Shown in pieces: positions 11,600-22,829 of a stretch of 64,000 bases of DNA; position 1 is the stretch's first letter, and every line of letters starts with the position of its first letter. Source of the stretch: Dentipellis sp. KUC8613. Its lineage: Eukaryota > Basidiomycota > Agaricomycetes > Russulales > Hericiaceae. The notes under the pieces are model-generated. The model had not been told where the DNA came from, did no database searches, and saw only the letters and a program-made list of their open reading frames with translations. The DNA lies in contig NSJX01000061.1 in the NCBI GenBank assembly GCA_002286715.1, positions 78,422-142,421 of the forward strand. The letters are read 5' to 3'. Both the position numbers and the translations under genes were made by a program.

Positions 11600-13477
11600 A
11601 TGCCTCGATCGACGTCACACGAATACGACAGGAGGGTTGTCTCGATGCCGATGGCGCGCTCGCAGGCCGCCTCGCATCGACACATGAATCCAACGTCAGC
11701 AGAGAGCAGCAGAAGATCCATCTCCAGCAGACAGCCAGCTCGTCGATTTCCGCAGCCCGCCGAGCAGAACGATCCCTTCTTGCTGGACGAGGCGGGCAGG
11801 CCTGTTGTGAGGCGTCCGGGCTATATCTTCGCGCAACAGGTCGATCACTATGCCAGCGAGGCTTCCGACCTGTATCAGGGCGAGCATCCGAAGAACAAAA
11901 CTCGGCCATTGCGGGCCCTGCCTTCGCGCGCACGAGCACCGCAAGTCCCGCCCTCAGCTTTCGAGGACCCAGAGCCTTGGATCCCAGGACCCAATATCAA
12001 CCCTCTGGGTTTCTCAGCCCCGGCAGAGTTAAGGAGGAATCGACACTACCGCGCTCTCCTGAAAAGTTACGAAGAGGTGGTGGCTCGCGTACATAGATCC
12101 GAGGCCCTGGCAGATAAGTATGCCTCACAGCTCATCCAGCTCTTGCAGCAGCGCTTGTGAGTGCAGCTCTCGCTTACTTGCAACCACCGACTGATGCGCC
12201 ACGCCAGGTCTGACGCGAGCGTGGGCGGCCAACCTCATCTATTGAATCGAGACTACGTTTCAGGCCCACCGTCCGAAATCACACCCGACGACTCGGTATC
12301 GGTAGGCCCCCAGGGAAACACGTTCGAGACCCTCAGGAATCACCCTGCACTGAGGCCCGAAGAATACCGCAAAGCCATCCTGTGGACCCCCGAAGACTGG
12401 TCATCTGACCCTATGTCAAAGGACGGTCCGCCGAGACTACTCATGTATACCTTCATACGCAATACGCAGGGTGATATCGTGGAGGATGCATGGCCACACG
12501 TCATGGAGGCCGCTGAGCAGGCGAGGTCCATGCTCGTCAACCTGCCGGGTAAGCCGATACGCCAAATCCGCCGTAGGCTGTCCGTTTCTGACACTTTGTG
12601 GCAGAGCCAGTGAATGAACTGGCGCATACAGATGGTCCGCGTCTTCTTCCGTGGTATCAGAAATGGTACCCGAAGGAATTCGATTCGGCCATTACGTGGA
12701 TGGAGACCCAGCAGCCTTTGCTCTCGCTCTGCGCTGCTCACTGGAAAGCAATCTGTGTACTTGAATCAGTCATACAGGATTACTGCTATGATTCGGAGCC
12801 AGTATTCAGTATGAGTAGCAGTGACTTTTCGAACGACGGCGACGATAACGAAGACAACAACGAGGACGACATTGACAATGATAACGACAATGAGGGCGAG
12901 GATTCCCAACCCGGCAGGCGAAAGCACGCTCGCAGTCCGTCCGGTAGTAATGTCCCGTCGAAGCGAGGCAAATTCACTGCAGGACTTCCAAAAACAACGA
13001 AGTGAGCACCAGGAAATCACAGAACGAGCAGCATTCGACTGATGACTTGCATGACAGCTGTGATGACACCAAGAGTGCGGGCATGACAGGCGAAAATGAT
13101 GTGCAGATGCAGGGACTCGATAGGAGCGAGCTGACGGTGCTGACAGTCCCGGAACTACAGTCTCTGCTGACAGACCAACCCCTACGGAAGCGAAAGAAAA
13201 AAGAAGGTGCGAAGTTTTGTTTGGATCTCAAAAACTCGAAGCATTGCTGACCAGTAAATCAGAGCTTATCACATTGATCACGTCCCTACCTCCGTCAGAG
13301 CAGCCTTCTTCCGAGACTATTCAAGATTTGCTCGGTCAGGTATGGTTCTCAATGTCGGGGATTTAGTGGTTCATTGGCTGAAGCCCATTCATAGCGCAGG
13401 ACAAAGACATCGGCGAGAAGACACGTGAAGTAGCTTGGGTTGACTCTGAGTTCCATGGCCGATGCCATGATCAATAA
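11600..13477 (+). CDS. Hypothetical protein with acidic Asp/Asn/Glu tract
   Basis: I do not recognise this gene. Six exons fit by splice sites and phase: 11600-12156, 12208-12548, 12605-13001, 13058-13206, 13242-13339 and 13400-13477 (about 540 residues). Intron 4 (13207-13241, 35 bp) is unusually short and is the weakest call. The N-terminal 60 residues are rich in Ser and Arg. A helical heptad-like stretch ending SQLIQLLQQRL precedes the first intron. A strongly acidic stretch (DDNEDNNEDDIDNDNDN and neighbours) lies in exon 3, followed by a basic segment GRRKHARSPSG that could be a nuclear signal. Exon 4 ends in LRKRKKK. An acidic tract beside basic clusters suggests a nuclear or nucleic-acid-associated protein, but that is inference from composition only. 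No signal peptide or membrane segment was seen. Confidence 0.7.
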
Positions 13478-14914
13478 TCAATTTTAAGTGTATACACTAA
13501 TACTAATTCCAGCAAATACATTCTATACCCTCTTATCGCGTTCGTAATGAACATGTCTGCACGATCCCGAGAGCGACCACTAAGTCGTCATCGCTATGCA
13601 TAGAGATCGCCAAGGGACGGCAAAAGATATTTGCTCAAGCCCACATCTCGAGCGCTGAGAGAGCACGCAAGAGAAGGTCGGACATGTACTTGACCAACGT
13701 GAGCTGTGAGTTCAAGTGTATCGCTTGTCGCCTTGTTTCGGAGATTTCGAAGAGGCGAAGGTGGTCCCGTGAGGTGGACCGGGAGGCGCACACGAAGGAG
13801 GTAGGTTGAGGGTCCGCGAGCTTGGAAAGAGGGCGAGCGGATGGAAGGACTGGTGCCTAGTGGCGTAGAATGCAATCAGGTCATGAAAAAGAAGACGAGA
13901 CAGCAGCGTACGCACAGAATTCTTGAGAATGAGTGCGTATGAATGCGCCGGCGAAGTTGCTGATACGAAGATGATGAACCGGATATGGCACTCTATGAAA
14001 CCGGCGGCGGCGGCGGCTCTGACGCGTCCGGAAGGCCAAGCATATCGATGGCTCGAGAACAAAAATTCGCCAGACACGCGTTGATGTTGAGCCTAGATGC
14101 AATACCTGAGTGGCATATGCTGACCCCGATGAAAATGCAGACTGTGTGGCTTCCGATGGTCCTGTTGTCAATGTTTCTCCCCAGAAGCATCTACAAACAA
14201 TGTCGAAAGAATAGTGTGGCGGACATAGAGTGCGATGTGGAGTTATCCGTATGTCGAGCTGGGTGTCCAAGTCATACAGGTGAATGCTACGCATATCATT
14301 TTTGACGGTGAGGACCGCAGATATCGGAGGGCCGAGTCCCAGCGCCCAGGGAGGAGGTATCTCGTCCTAACAATGCGTATAACATACACTTGCTGATCCC
14401 ACGCGAACGAGAGAAATTTGAAGGAACGACACAGATGGGTGAACGACGCAATGAGTGAGCAAACCCATGAATTGAGCACGGACCTAATCTCGTAAATATA
14501 GATGTAGAACGAACCTTTAGCATTTGATAGAAGTAATAGGGTCTCGGTCCATTCACCGTCACTTTGGCCGGCCTACTGTTTTGTGCACGTTGTGCGGGCG
14601 CCATCGCTACGATGCTGTGGTGAGTGTATGGCACAGAGTCATGTCGGTGACATCGACAGGCAGAGGCGAGAATGATATGGGTGTCTATTCCATAGGTGCC
14701 AAGCGCAACACAGAGCTGTGAAAGTACGCGCGTAAGTATCTTCATTGCCCTCACACCAGATCTGCACGCCTACCGAGCCACGATTCAATGACGAGGGCCA
14801 CATCGAAGGAAAGAATCGGAGTCATCCGGAAAGGAGGACTTACTGTCACTGAGAAATTCCAAGAAGTAAGTGGCAATGATGGATTCCAATAAAAAGTTAC
14901 ACTCACCAATGATT
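13478..14914. other. Intergenic region, possible decayed minus-strand gene
   Basis: About 1.4 kb. Several minus-strand frames of 100-150 codons overlap (13712-14754), and one has alternating hydrophobic stretches. None joins into a continuous protein with credible splice sites and I recognise no family. It may be a decayed membrane-protein gene or simply noncoding. Confidence 0.35.
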
Positions 14915-15343
14915 TCAGTCCTGAATGAACCACCATTTAGGTGTCTCATCGGCAGGAATGCCTAGTTCACTCCTCACTATCTCGAAGACCTCCTTCTCAT
15001 CCTGCTCTTCCATCTCATAGTCCTCCTTCGTGTAGTTGTCGTACAAATCGATCACTACGTCGACCTCCAACGCAACGGGCAAAGAAAACCACATGTAGCG
15101 TGCGCCGGTAATGTTCTTGAGATGCTCCACGACGCGGTAGACCGCGACATTGGAAGCGCTGTCGATCAAATCCTGGGAACCCTCCGTGACCCTGTGGTGT
15201 TCGATGAGCTTGCGCCTGACTGCATAGTCGATTAACGTGTCGAAGCTGACACCTATGCCGAAGCTGACTTTAATGGGCCCGTCATAGCAAGGATCTTTAA
15301 GTAATTCGTGGTTCACAGTGAGTGAGAGCGGAAGTTGCTCCAT
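14915..15343 (-). CDS. Distant member (A) of the local KWY small-protein family
   Basis: A 142-codon frame with no recognised function. It aligns by eye with the five other family members at 20.5-27.6 kb. MEQLPLSL matches the FTRLPLPL block, DLYDNYTKEDYE matches the CDNY block, and the end ELGIPADETPKWWFIQD matches the ELLALPPETKPKWYI block. Unlike the others it has no intron between the DNY block and the C-terminal block. An acidic loop (EDYEMEEQDEKEVFE) fills that position instead. Its N-terminal exon is probably missing from this model: upstream frames to about 15624 are acidic (SDGGDDSYEDFD) and could be spliced on, but I could not fix the junction. No signal peptide was seen. The family assignment is inference from short motifs. 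Confidence 0.55.
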   Translation of the reverse strand: MEQLPLSLTVNHELLKDPCYDGPIKVSFGIGVSFDTLIDYAVRRKLIEHHRVTEGSQDLIDSASNVAVYRVVEHLKNITGARYMWFSLPVALEVDVVIDLYDNYTKEDYEMEEQDEKEVFEIVRSELGIPADETPKWWFIQD

Positions 15344-18203
15344 CGGTCTCCTCGCTTCACAGAATCTCTGGAAATGCTGGTTTCAAAGTCATAGTCGAGA
15401 GGATTAAGCATAAGAATCGCTTGCAGACAGCAAAGACGTACTTTATCGTCGACATCGCTAGAGTCCCAACAGTCAAAGTCTTCGTAGGAATCATCTCCAC
15501 CATCGGATTTATGGTGAGACGTGTACTGGCAGATAGTCTCGTCTGGCATTGGGGGGATTGACGCCGACCTTGCGATACTCAACTCGTCTGTCGTCGCACC
15601 AGGCTTGCGATGGGTTAGGGTCAAGCGCTAGCAAGCGCCGTCCAATGCGACACAGCTCACATCTCTTCTTCAAGACCGCTTCAAGGCCTTATAACATTGT
15701 CTCCGTCACCCAACACATCATGCCTCAAACATCCAACGATGCTGTGATACACGCGCTCAATACTTACGGCTTGACATGTTTGCCTACTCTATTTTCCTTT
15801 GACCACCTCAAGACCGCGCCGCGCCTTCCTGGATCCAGCCCAACTCTCCGCAATTTGAAACTATCGAGGGAACTCAAAATGAGCTCTCTTGGCCTCTCTA
15901 GACCCTCCGGAGCTGTGTAAAGCTCTTCATCGGACGTGGTGTGGAGTGGTAGAGGATCATGATGAGTATGCATCGCAATTTGAGACCGTGCAAGCGCTGA
16001 TTTTTTCAGATGCATGGCGGTCCCTACACTACAGATCAAGATATACATGCCGTTCGCTATGGTCCTTGGTCACTCACCGGGTATGGGCTCATAGACAGCC
16101 TGTCGCGACATCGGCACCTCGGCTGGACCTGAGACGTACCTACTCTCAGGCAATTGCTATACTTGGCTCTCATCGCGCTACAGGCGAATACTCGGTTCTT
16201 TCTCCTCGCCGAGAGTCTATTGCGTTACACCGCTCTTCTCAATTGTTCGATCGGGTTGGGCACCGGGCACCAGTGGCCCGAAATTCCCCATCTCGCCTCC
16301 CAACATGCTCATCCTTTCGGCTCTCGGGTACACTTCTCGACCAGATAGTCGTCACGATGCTTTGTTTTCATCGATGTTACAATCCCATTTTTTTTCGCAC
16401 TTCTTGCGGTTTAGTCTGTGATCGCACTCACTGCTTTTCGAATACTGGGACTGCCTCTTTTGCGTCGTGTGCCTATCGCTTGTCACGGAACCATCCGCAG
16501 CCTCCTCAACGGATGCTACAGACGAGGCTCAGCCAGAGCTGTACACCCGTTCGTGCATATACGATGAGCTCGGCCGCCTCTTATAATCATAGCCCAAACT
16601 ATGGCCCGCTCAGCTGTTGTCCCGTCAACGCTCTCCCATCGTGCCTGCACCATTACTTTTCCCTGGCACTTCAATTTCGCATTCTTCGCGCGTGCGTGGA
16701 TGGAGATGCCGATTTTTCTCCGCTCTCTAGCATGTTGCGCCGCATGCAGAGGCCGCCGGGCTCAAATCCAGTAGGCTGGCGACTGCGTCTTGATAGCTGC
16801 CTACTCCTTCATCCGCATGGATGGAATCTTCGCAATCCACCTTGGCTTCCCTCTGATCCCAAGCTACACTGTATCCATAGGCTTTTCGTCGAGAGTTACA
16901 GGCACTATCAGTGGGCGCGAGCGCCAATGAAGGTAAATCTTCCACGAATAATACGAGGCGCCTGACTCACCTTGTGTCGTCCATGCAGCATATACGTGCA
17001 CGATAAGCTCCCCTGCTGGTGATCGTGAGGCTCCAAGACGCATACTGGAAGCCGGTGGTGATAGGGCGCGCGGGGAATGTGCGGCGTGAGGACGCAGACA
17101 TATGTGTGGGTATGCAGATGAGAGGCAGCCGGTGAGTCACGATTCGACTGGCGCGCTGAAGGCATACCTAATATTCGCTCAGGCCTTCTTGGTGATCCAC
17201 CTGGCTGTATACTGGGCCGCTCATCTAGTCACTGCATACATCACCATAGATATTGGCGCTGGGGGCATCGCTAGGCTCTACCGCACTCGCGCGCCTGTGG
17301 GTCGTCTGCAGTCTCACCAGTCACGCTGCTGCGTAGATGGCTCCCGTAGCGCGTTCGTACCCCGCCTGTGAAGTAACGGCGGCGTATGTACGGTAAACCT
17401 ACGGTAGTCTGAAACAAGGCAGCATGCTGTGGGGCTGACGCGGCATTTCTTTGTGACCTTTCGCAAGCATGCATCGTTGATAGACGTTAGTGAAAGCGGA
17501 GACCGTTGCAAGTATCTCCATTCTCCCGTGTCTAACAGACGGCACTGTGCCTTGTTTATTGTTTATGCCAGCCCGCACACGCCGGCTACATGGCTCTCGG
17601 CAGAATATCGCCAGTGTTCGTGTAGCAAGTCTCTCGAGACCTGTTCTGCTCTCTCGAAGCTACGCAGGGAGGTCGACCGGGCGCGACAGTAGATCACGTT
17701 CTTGACCTGGATCGAGATTGCCCAAGCCCTGGTCAGCAGTATTCCGAGTTCTCCGCCTTCCCTGGTTTCGTGATACCACTTGCAGCACTTTTCTTGGTCA
17801 CCTCCATTGAGCTTCCGCTTTCGTTCTATGTCTGTCTGCTGGCACGGTGTATAGCTCGCCCCAAGATTGTGCAAGTATGTATGCACGGCCCTTACCTGCG
17901 CCAATCGCGGTGTCTCCGCGTAGCATTCGACGCGAGCATACCGTCTGGATTGCTCGTCAAGAAGTTGCAACTTGAACTTATGGGCGCTAGCGGATCACGT
18001 CGCAGACGCCACCGCCATTGTTCTTTCTAATCGTATCAATGGTTTATGTTGAGCCTCATTCTCTCCACACGCCTTTCCGATTTCGAAATAAATCATAGAC
18101 ATGATAACGTGTGGATGAACTAGTAACATATGCTTGCATTTCTCCAGTTGTACAGAAATTGGTACTAGAATACAAATTATTGTATGAAGTTCATAAGGCC
18201 CCC
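15344..18203. other. Gene-poor region with possible remnants of membrane-protein genes
   Basis: About 2.9 kb without a gene I can support. A 358-codon plus-strand frame at 15889-16965 has Ser/Arg/His/Leu-rich composition typical of a chance frame. Hydrophobic stretches lie in other frames, such as IPFFFALLAV at about 16387, followed directly by a stop and then SVIALTAFRI, and AYLIFAQAFLVIHLAVYW at about 17160. They hint at a decayed multi-pass membrane protein. No continuous exon chain could be built. Confidence 0.35.
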
Positions 18204-19952
18204 TCATTCTTCTTCTTCTTCCTCATCGAGGTCATCACGCCCATCCCAAACGACCTCAGGAACAACCTGTTTCAATCTATCCACCAGCTCCGTACTAATG
18301 CTGCAGTCTTGAATGACGAGCTTCTTCACAATCCCCTGAACCTCCAACCACTCCGAAAGTTCCTCGGTGCGCCACTCTCTGAATCGAATAGCCGACAGAG
18401 TCAACTGTTCCAGATGCGGGTAGAGCAGCGCCGTCCCTCCATCAATCGGCGAGGATCCTGTCAACAAGAGCTTGCAAAGAGACCTGCTCCGAGAATACTT
18501 GATCCTTGCGTGCCGCAGATTGCTGCATACCCCGAACAGGGTTGACCAGTCTTGAGTACTCCATACCCGATCGCAGCAGACAGACAGCACCTGCACGCCC
18601 TGCAAGGGCATTGCGTTGAGAAGTATCTGTAGGTGCGATACTGGAAACGGCACGCTCAATCCAAAACCAAGCCGGAATATGGGCGGCTCGCGATCGTCGA
18701 TGCCGTGGAAGGAATCAGTTGTGTTTGTAAAGTTTGTGATGTCGCTGTTGTAAGCAGTGATCGTGGGCCCGCTCGACATTTCTGTGAGGGACAGTGTCCG
18801 AATGAGAGGTGCACCGTTGATCCTCGTGGCTAGCCATGGCAACAGGAAGTCATACCCTTCATGGTACGGAATGCACGAAACATGCCATTTTGCAGTCGGA
18901 GGGATAGTCAAGTGCTTGAGTATAAGACCGCATTTCCGAACCTCGTCAACCATATGAATGCTGCGAAGTCTCGGGAGACAAACAGTGGGTCCACATGTGT
19001 CATGACGTGTAATCATGACGCGGGCAGGGAGCGGTGGTAAGATATACTCGAGCCTGAGTGTCTCGAGGGCCGGCATCCTTTGGAGGGCAAGCAGGAGCTG
19101 CTCAATATCATTGGCACCACGGGAACGCTCCCACAAGGGACGGATTGCTGTCAGATGAACAAGGGATGTGAAAGCGAGTGACGACCACATAAAGCTCCAC
19201 TGCTGGATAGTGAGCACGCGAAGTCGTGGAGCAAATTTGCTCAACGCCTCCGGAAGGAAGACGTGCATTGGTTCCTGACCCATCGGTGGGTGTTGCACAT
19301 ACAAGTCCGACAGGACCAGCTTTTCTAATACTGGCACGGGACGATCTAGAGCTTGTATGATCGGCGCAAGCTCGTTCACCGCTCCATCTACCGACAGCTC
19401 CCTGATGTGAGGCAGGTGGTGCGCAATGTCGGCAGCGAGCTCTGTTGGGATAATCTCTTTGGGGCCGGTCAAACTCAATCTATTGGCCCGAATGACGACG
19501 GGGACCGCTTTTGAGCGCCGAAGGAACTCCCTCTTCCATTCGGGATCGAGTACAGATTCAATTTGAGACCACAAAGTTGGGTGCTCTAGGGCAGCTGTCC
19601 TCCATTGGCGGCACACATGAGTGGCAGCCGGGACCCATGTCAGGATTCGCGGTATGCGGCCTGTCGGATGGGCCCGAGGATCAGTGTCGGGATCGCGCAG
19701 GAAGTGAAATATATGAGCGAGGGTCTCCGGAGGTAGACGGTTGACCGGGCAGAGAGCATTGAATCGGGCACAGACAGAGGACATCAGCAGGACAATGGAA
19801 TTTATCTCCAGCTCGAGAGCCCTCCGTGTGTCCAAGACGTCCGTCGGCGTCCCGGCACAAGACCCATCTTGCTGCGTGAAGCGAACTTTCTCAGCACTCG
19901 TCCAATAATCCGATGCACTGAAAACCGCCAAAGGGATGAGTATTACCATCAT
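18204..19952 (-). CDS. F-box/LRR-like protein
   Basis: A single 582-codon exon. A predicted helical lead (ALELEINSIVLL) precedes the F-box core NRLPPETLAHIFHFL at about residues 71-85, then VCRQWRTAALEHPTLW, a pattern very common in basidiomycete F-box proteins. Loose leucine-rich repeats follow (PVLEKLVLSDLYV, PALETLRLEYIL, HLEQLTLSAIRF). The protein ends with an acidic run of glutamates. F-box proteins dock substrates on the SCF ubiquitin ligase through Skp1; the LRR part would bind the substrate, which is unknown here. The first 20 residues are hydrophobic but precede a long polar stretch, so the true start may be in another exon. It is intact and sits among the KWY-family genes with no evident functional link. 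Confidence 0.85.
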   Translation of the reverse strand: MMVILIPLAVFSASDYWTSAEKVRFTQQDGSCAGTPTDVLDTRRALELEINSIVLLMSSVCARFNALCPVNRLPPETLAHIFHFLRDPDTDPRAHPTGRIPRILTWVPAATHVCRQWRTAALEHPTLWSQIESVLDPEWKREFLRRSKAVPVVIRANRLSLTGPKEIIPTELAADIAHHLPHIRELSVDGAVNELAPIIQALDRPVPVLEKLVLSDLYVQHPPMGQEPMHVFLPEALSKFAPRLRVLTIQQWSFMWSSLAFTSLVHLTAIRPLWERSRGANDIEQLLLALQRMPALETLRLEYILPPLPARVMITRHDTCGPTVCLPRLRSIHMVDEVRKCGLILKHLTIPPTAKWHVSCIPYHEGYDFLLPWLATRINGAPLIRTLSLTEMSSGPTITAYNSDITNFTNTTDSFHGIDDREPPIFRLGFGLSVPFPVSHLQILLNAMPLQGVQVLSVCCDRVWSTQDWSTLFGVCSNLRHARIKYSRSRSLCKLLLTGSSPIDGGTALLYPHLEQLTLSAIRFREWRTEELSEWLEVQGIVKKLVIQDCSISTELVDRLKQVVPEVVWDGRDDLDEEEEEE

Positions 19953-20470
19953 GACCTCGTTGTGATGTATGATCTTTCATCACCTCACTGCTGGGTTGGC
20001 AAGGAGCATGTTTCTACAGGACACGGAAGAGTTAGACAAATGATTACGACGCAAACAAGGGATCGCACGTTTCAGATCGGTAGCGTCGATTCGGAGGTGT
20101 CGTTGTAGTTGGAGAGACGACGGGTGCCAGTGAAAGACAGTTCGCCGCTTGTAAGTTGTAACCAGATCCGATGAGGCGCCTTGAATTTGCCTATGGCTCT
20201 CTGCAAAGACTAGACGCCAGGCCATCAGGGAATCCGCCTCTGCACTGTAAGCGCTTTCAGCGTTTGTAAGACCCCGGAAGTTTCCGTGCGCCTACATGCG
20301 CATGTAGAGAGCTTGTCAACAAGCTGCCAGATTTTTCCACGCTGTAATCCTACCACAAGATTGTGCCGCCTCTGTATACCGCCTCTGAGTAAGTGACCAT
20401 CTTTGCCGCGTCCTCCGAGTCTAATTTTGCCTACCCTAAACTTGCACGTGAGACAGGACTGTCGACACAT
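19953..20470. other. Shared upstream region between the F-box gene and KWY-family gene B
   Basis: About 0.5 kb between two divergently transcribed genes. It probably carries both promoters. Short minus-strand frames at 19980-20515 have no recognisable content; one could be a missed upstream exon of the F-box gene, but no junction was convincing. Confidence 0.4.
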
Positions 20471-20482
20471 ATTATATAAAGG
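20471..20482 (+). promoter_or_regulatory. TATA box of KWY-family gene B
   Basis: The string attatataaagg lies about 55-65 bases upstream of the ATG at 20536, a normal distance for a fungal TATA-type promoter. Confidence 0.55.
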
Positions 20483-20535
20483 TTTCGAACTCACCGGCTC
20501 AAATATTCCTCCCATCCTCGTTTTTGCCCTCCAAC

Positions 20536-21308
20536 ATGACTTCTACCCACCCTGATCGGACTGCTCAACAAGACTTGGCACGCAGACGTAGAGAGTACGC
20601 AGAGGCGGCAATGCGCGCACAGGTGCCCCAAGAACTGTATCCTCTGCACATGCGCCCTGACAACGCACAACCGGTGAGTGTCGAGTATTTATGATCTACG
20701 AAACCCGTGCAGAGCCTGAGCCCGGGAATTACATAATTATAATGACCTTGACCTAGTCAGCAGAAGAATTGGCATCCGTGACGCCATTTACCCGTCTGCC
20801 GTTGCCCCTCGCCCCATATACCAAGTACAGCCCTCCTCGTTTACGACCTCCGCGCTTCGAATATGGGTTTCCTATCACCGAGGAGCGGGTCATCGATTTC
20901 TGGAAGCGGAAGGAACCCGACAGCGTGTATGGTTTTGGAAGAGATCCTTTTTTCGATGGCGCCTTGAACGTGTGCACGTTCACGGCTGCATGCGGGTACC
21001 TCACAGAGGAGATTGGGTGGGTCGTGGTGTTCAAGTTTGTTTGCAACGCCACGCCCGACGGCGGACACGTTATTTCGATGTGCGACAATTACGAGGCGGT
21101 GTCGCGGGGTGGAAGGCCCGAGCAACAACATATTGGTTCGTCCGTTATGCTCCTTGCACGGCCACTGGCAGTGTTGTTGATACTGGTCGGACTAATGGTA
21201 TGGATTGTATTCTTATCCCCCATAGCGAAGCTCAGAGAACTGCTCGCGCTCCCACCCGAGACGAAGCCGAAATGGTACATCAACGCAGCGGAATGCGAAT
21301 GGTCATGA
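20536..21308 (+). CDS. KWY small-protein family member B (intact reference copy)
   Basis: Exons 20536-20673, 20757-21135 and 21226-21308 give 199 residues. Intron 1 is phase 0 (gtgagt ... ctag) and intron 2 is phase 1. No known domain was recognised. Exon 1 ends with ELYPLHMRPDNAQP. Exon 2 holds RFEYGFPITEERVIDFW, then ALNVCTFTAACGYLTEEIG, WVVVFKFVCNA and VISMCDNYEAV. Exon 3 is KLRELLALPPETKPKWYINA and ends CEWS. There is no signal peptide or membrane helix in the spliced product, so a soluble cytoplasmic or nuclear protein is expected. The same exon lengths and phases recur in members C, E and F, with a near-identical broken copy in D. I do not know the function. Confidence 0.75.
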
Positions 21309-21562
21309 GTGTATGATCAACCTCCCAGCCCAATCTCAAGACCAAATTATCCGATCGATGAAATACATATCTTCCCTGTGGTCCTTTCAGTCTGACATTA
21401 CATTGCTCATCGTGATGTAAATTCGATTTGGTGCTCATAGTGGCAGTATCATATGTAGACTCAGATACTCTGTCCGCTGGGGGCAGCCACCTTAACTTTA
21501 ATTGATATATTACTCGCACGAGTCATCAGCTTGCTTCTACGCGGTAGATGTCGACAATCACG

Positions 21563-22257
21563 TCACCAGTCCATGGGTGTCCATTCGTATCTCGCAGCAC
21601 TGAGGTACCATTTCGGCACCGTCTCCGGATGGAGCGCGAGCAGTGCACGCAACATGTCTGTAAGTTCGATGACCATATGCCAATCAGTCCCTCCTCCCAT
21701 AATCGACAATCACGAATCAAGTTTATTGGACGGCGTACCAATATGTTTATTCACAAGGCTCAGACGACACGAACTATCATCATGACTATCAAAAAACGAA
21801 ACCACAAAGCACTCAGCGTCTGACTCGAAGCCGGGCACCATGACGGGCACACTAGCAGCTACATCGTTGTACACATAGTTGATGTCCACACTGTGACCGA
21901 GCTGCGTGGCGCATGAGAGCACGTTTGTGCGTACGGCCCCGCCGCGCTGTGATGGAGCGGGTTCTGAGACTCGTACGGTCGGCGGTAGGTGCGTGCAGCA
22001 GCCAGAAGGAGGTGGTCTGCGCGAGGGAGGAGCCGAATGGCCTGGAGGAGGGAAGGGAAAAGGACAGGTGGGAGTCCCTGGAGGCTTGCACTGCGCGGAG
22101 TTCGTGCTCGGTCTAGATATGGACCTATGGTGTTTGGCCACGGTGTGGAGTATGTTACGAAGAAGCGAAGACTGACTGGGTACCTGGGTCCGTCGTACAT
22201 CTTTGAACAAGACTTGGAGCTTCTTCCGGTTTCGTGCTGCGAGTGGGTGGAAGCCAT
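21563..22257 (-). CDS. KWY small-protein family member C (proline-rich variant)
   Basis: Exons in transcript order are 22257-22184, 22124-21739 and 21657-21563, giving 184 residues with phases 2 and 1. Exon 1 starts MASTHSQHETG, like MTSTHPDRTAQ in member B. Exon 2 lacks the FEYGFPIT block and instead has a proline-rich stretch (PFPFPPPGHSAPPSRRPPPS). It then rejoins the family with VLSCATQLG, VDINYVYNDV and VVSFFDSHDD. Exon 3, MLRALLALHPETVPKWYLSA, is a clear family C-terminus and ends EWTPMDW. It is convergent with member B, with only about 250 bp between the two stops. The replaced block could be real divergence or a local frameshift that has been tolerated. An alternative frame for exon 1 (ATG near 22327) is open but does not splice in phase. 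Confidence 0.6.
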
Positions 22258-22829
22258 CGTAACCGTTCGGAGCAATCGGGGTTGGCGGATCTGCATCCGC
22301 CGCGACAAGCGCCACGTGTTCGGACACCGGCCACCTTCGATCTCGACTACGACGACGACGTTACACTGGCAGCAACATGGAATGCGACTCGGACGTCCCG
22401 CCGATGACAGCCATTTTTATAAGTGACATTTTCACGGGAAATTCCGCACGCGCTGGTCGCACTCTCGGCTGACCTACTTCGTACTTCTCGAACCTTAGTC
22501 AATGCATATTTTGCACTTGCCACTCTGCACAGAAGTCAGTCGGGGGCGCTCAGATGCCCCTCTGAGCCCTCTCAAGTTGATGTGCCCCTAAAAATGAAGA
22601 AAAGTACGAAAGTGAAACTGTCACACTGTGACGCGTGACGAGATTGTGACTGGAGTGTTCCCGGAGATGTTCATCTTCCAGCACTTCCCATGTCATGAAA
22701 TAAACAGAAGAATGTTAGGTGAGGACGAGTATCTCTCACAGGCTGCTTTGAATGAAATTTTACCATGAAGATACTGCACATTATGTTGGTGGCATCCTAG
22801 CAAGGTTTTGTCACATGGTGTCACAGGGG

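Noticed and set aside
14296..14754. Minus-strand 152-codon frame as a membrane protein
   Set aside because: No continuous hydrophobic helices or consistent splice sites could be established.
15889..16965. 358-codon plus-strand frame
   Set aside because: Composition is Ser/Arg/His/Cys-rich with no recognisable block, and hydrophobic stretches lie in other frames; treated as chance.
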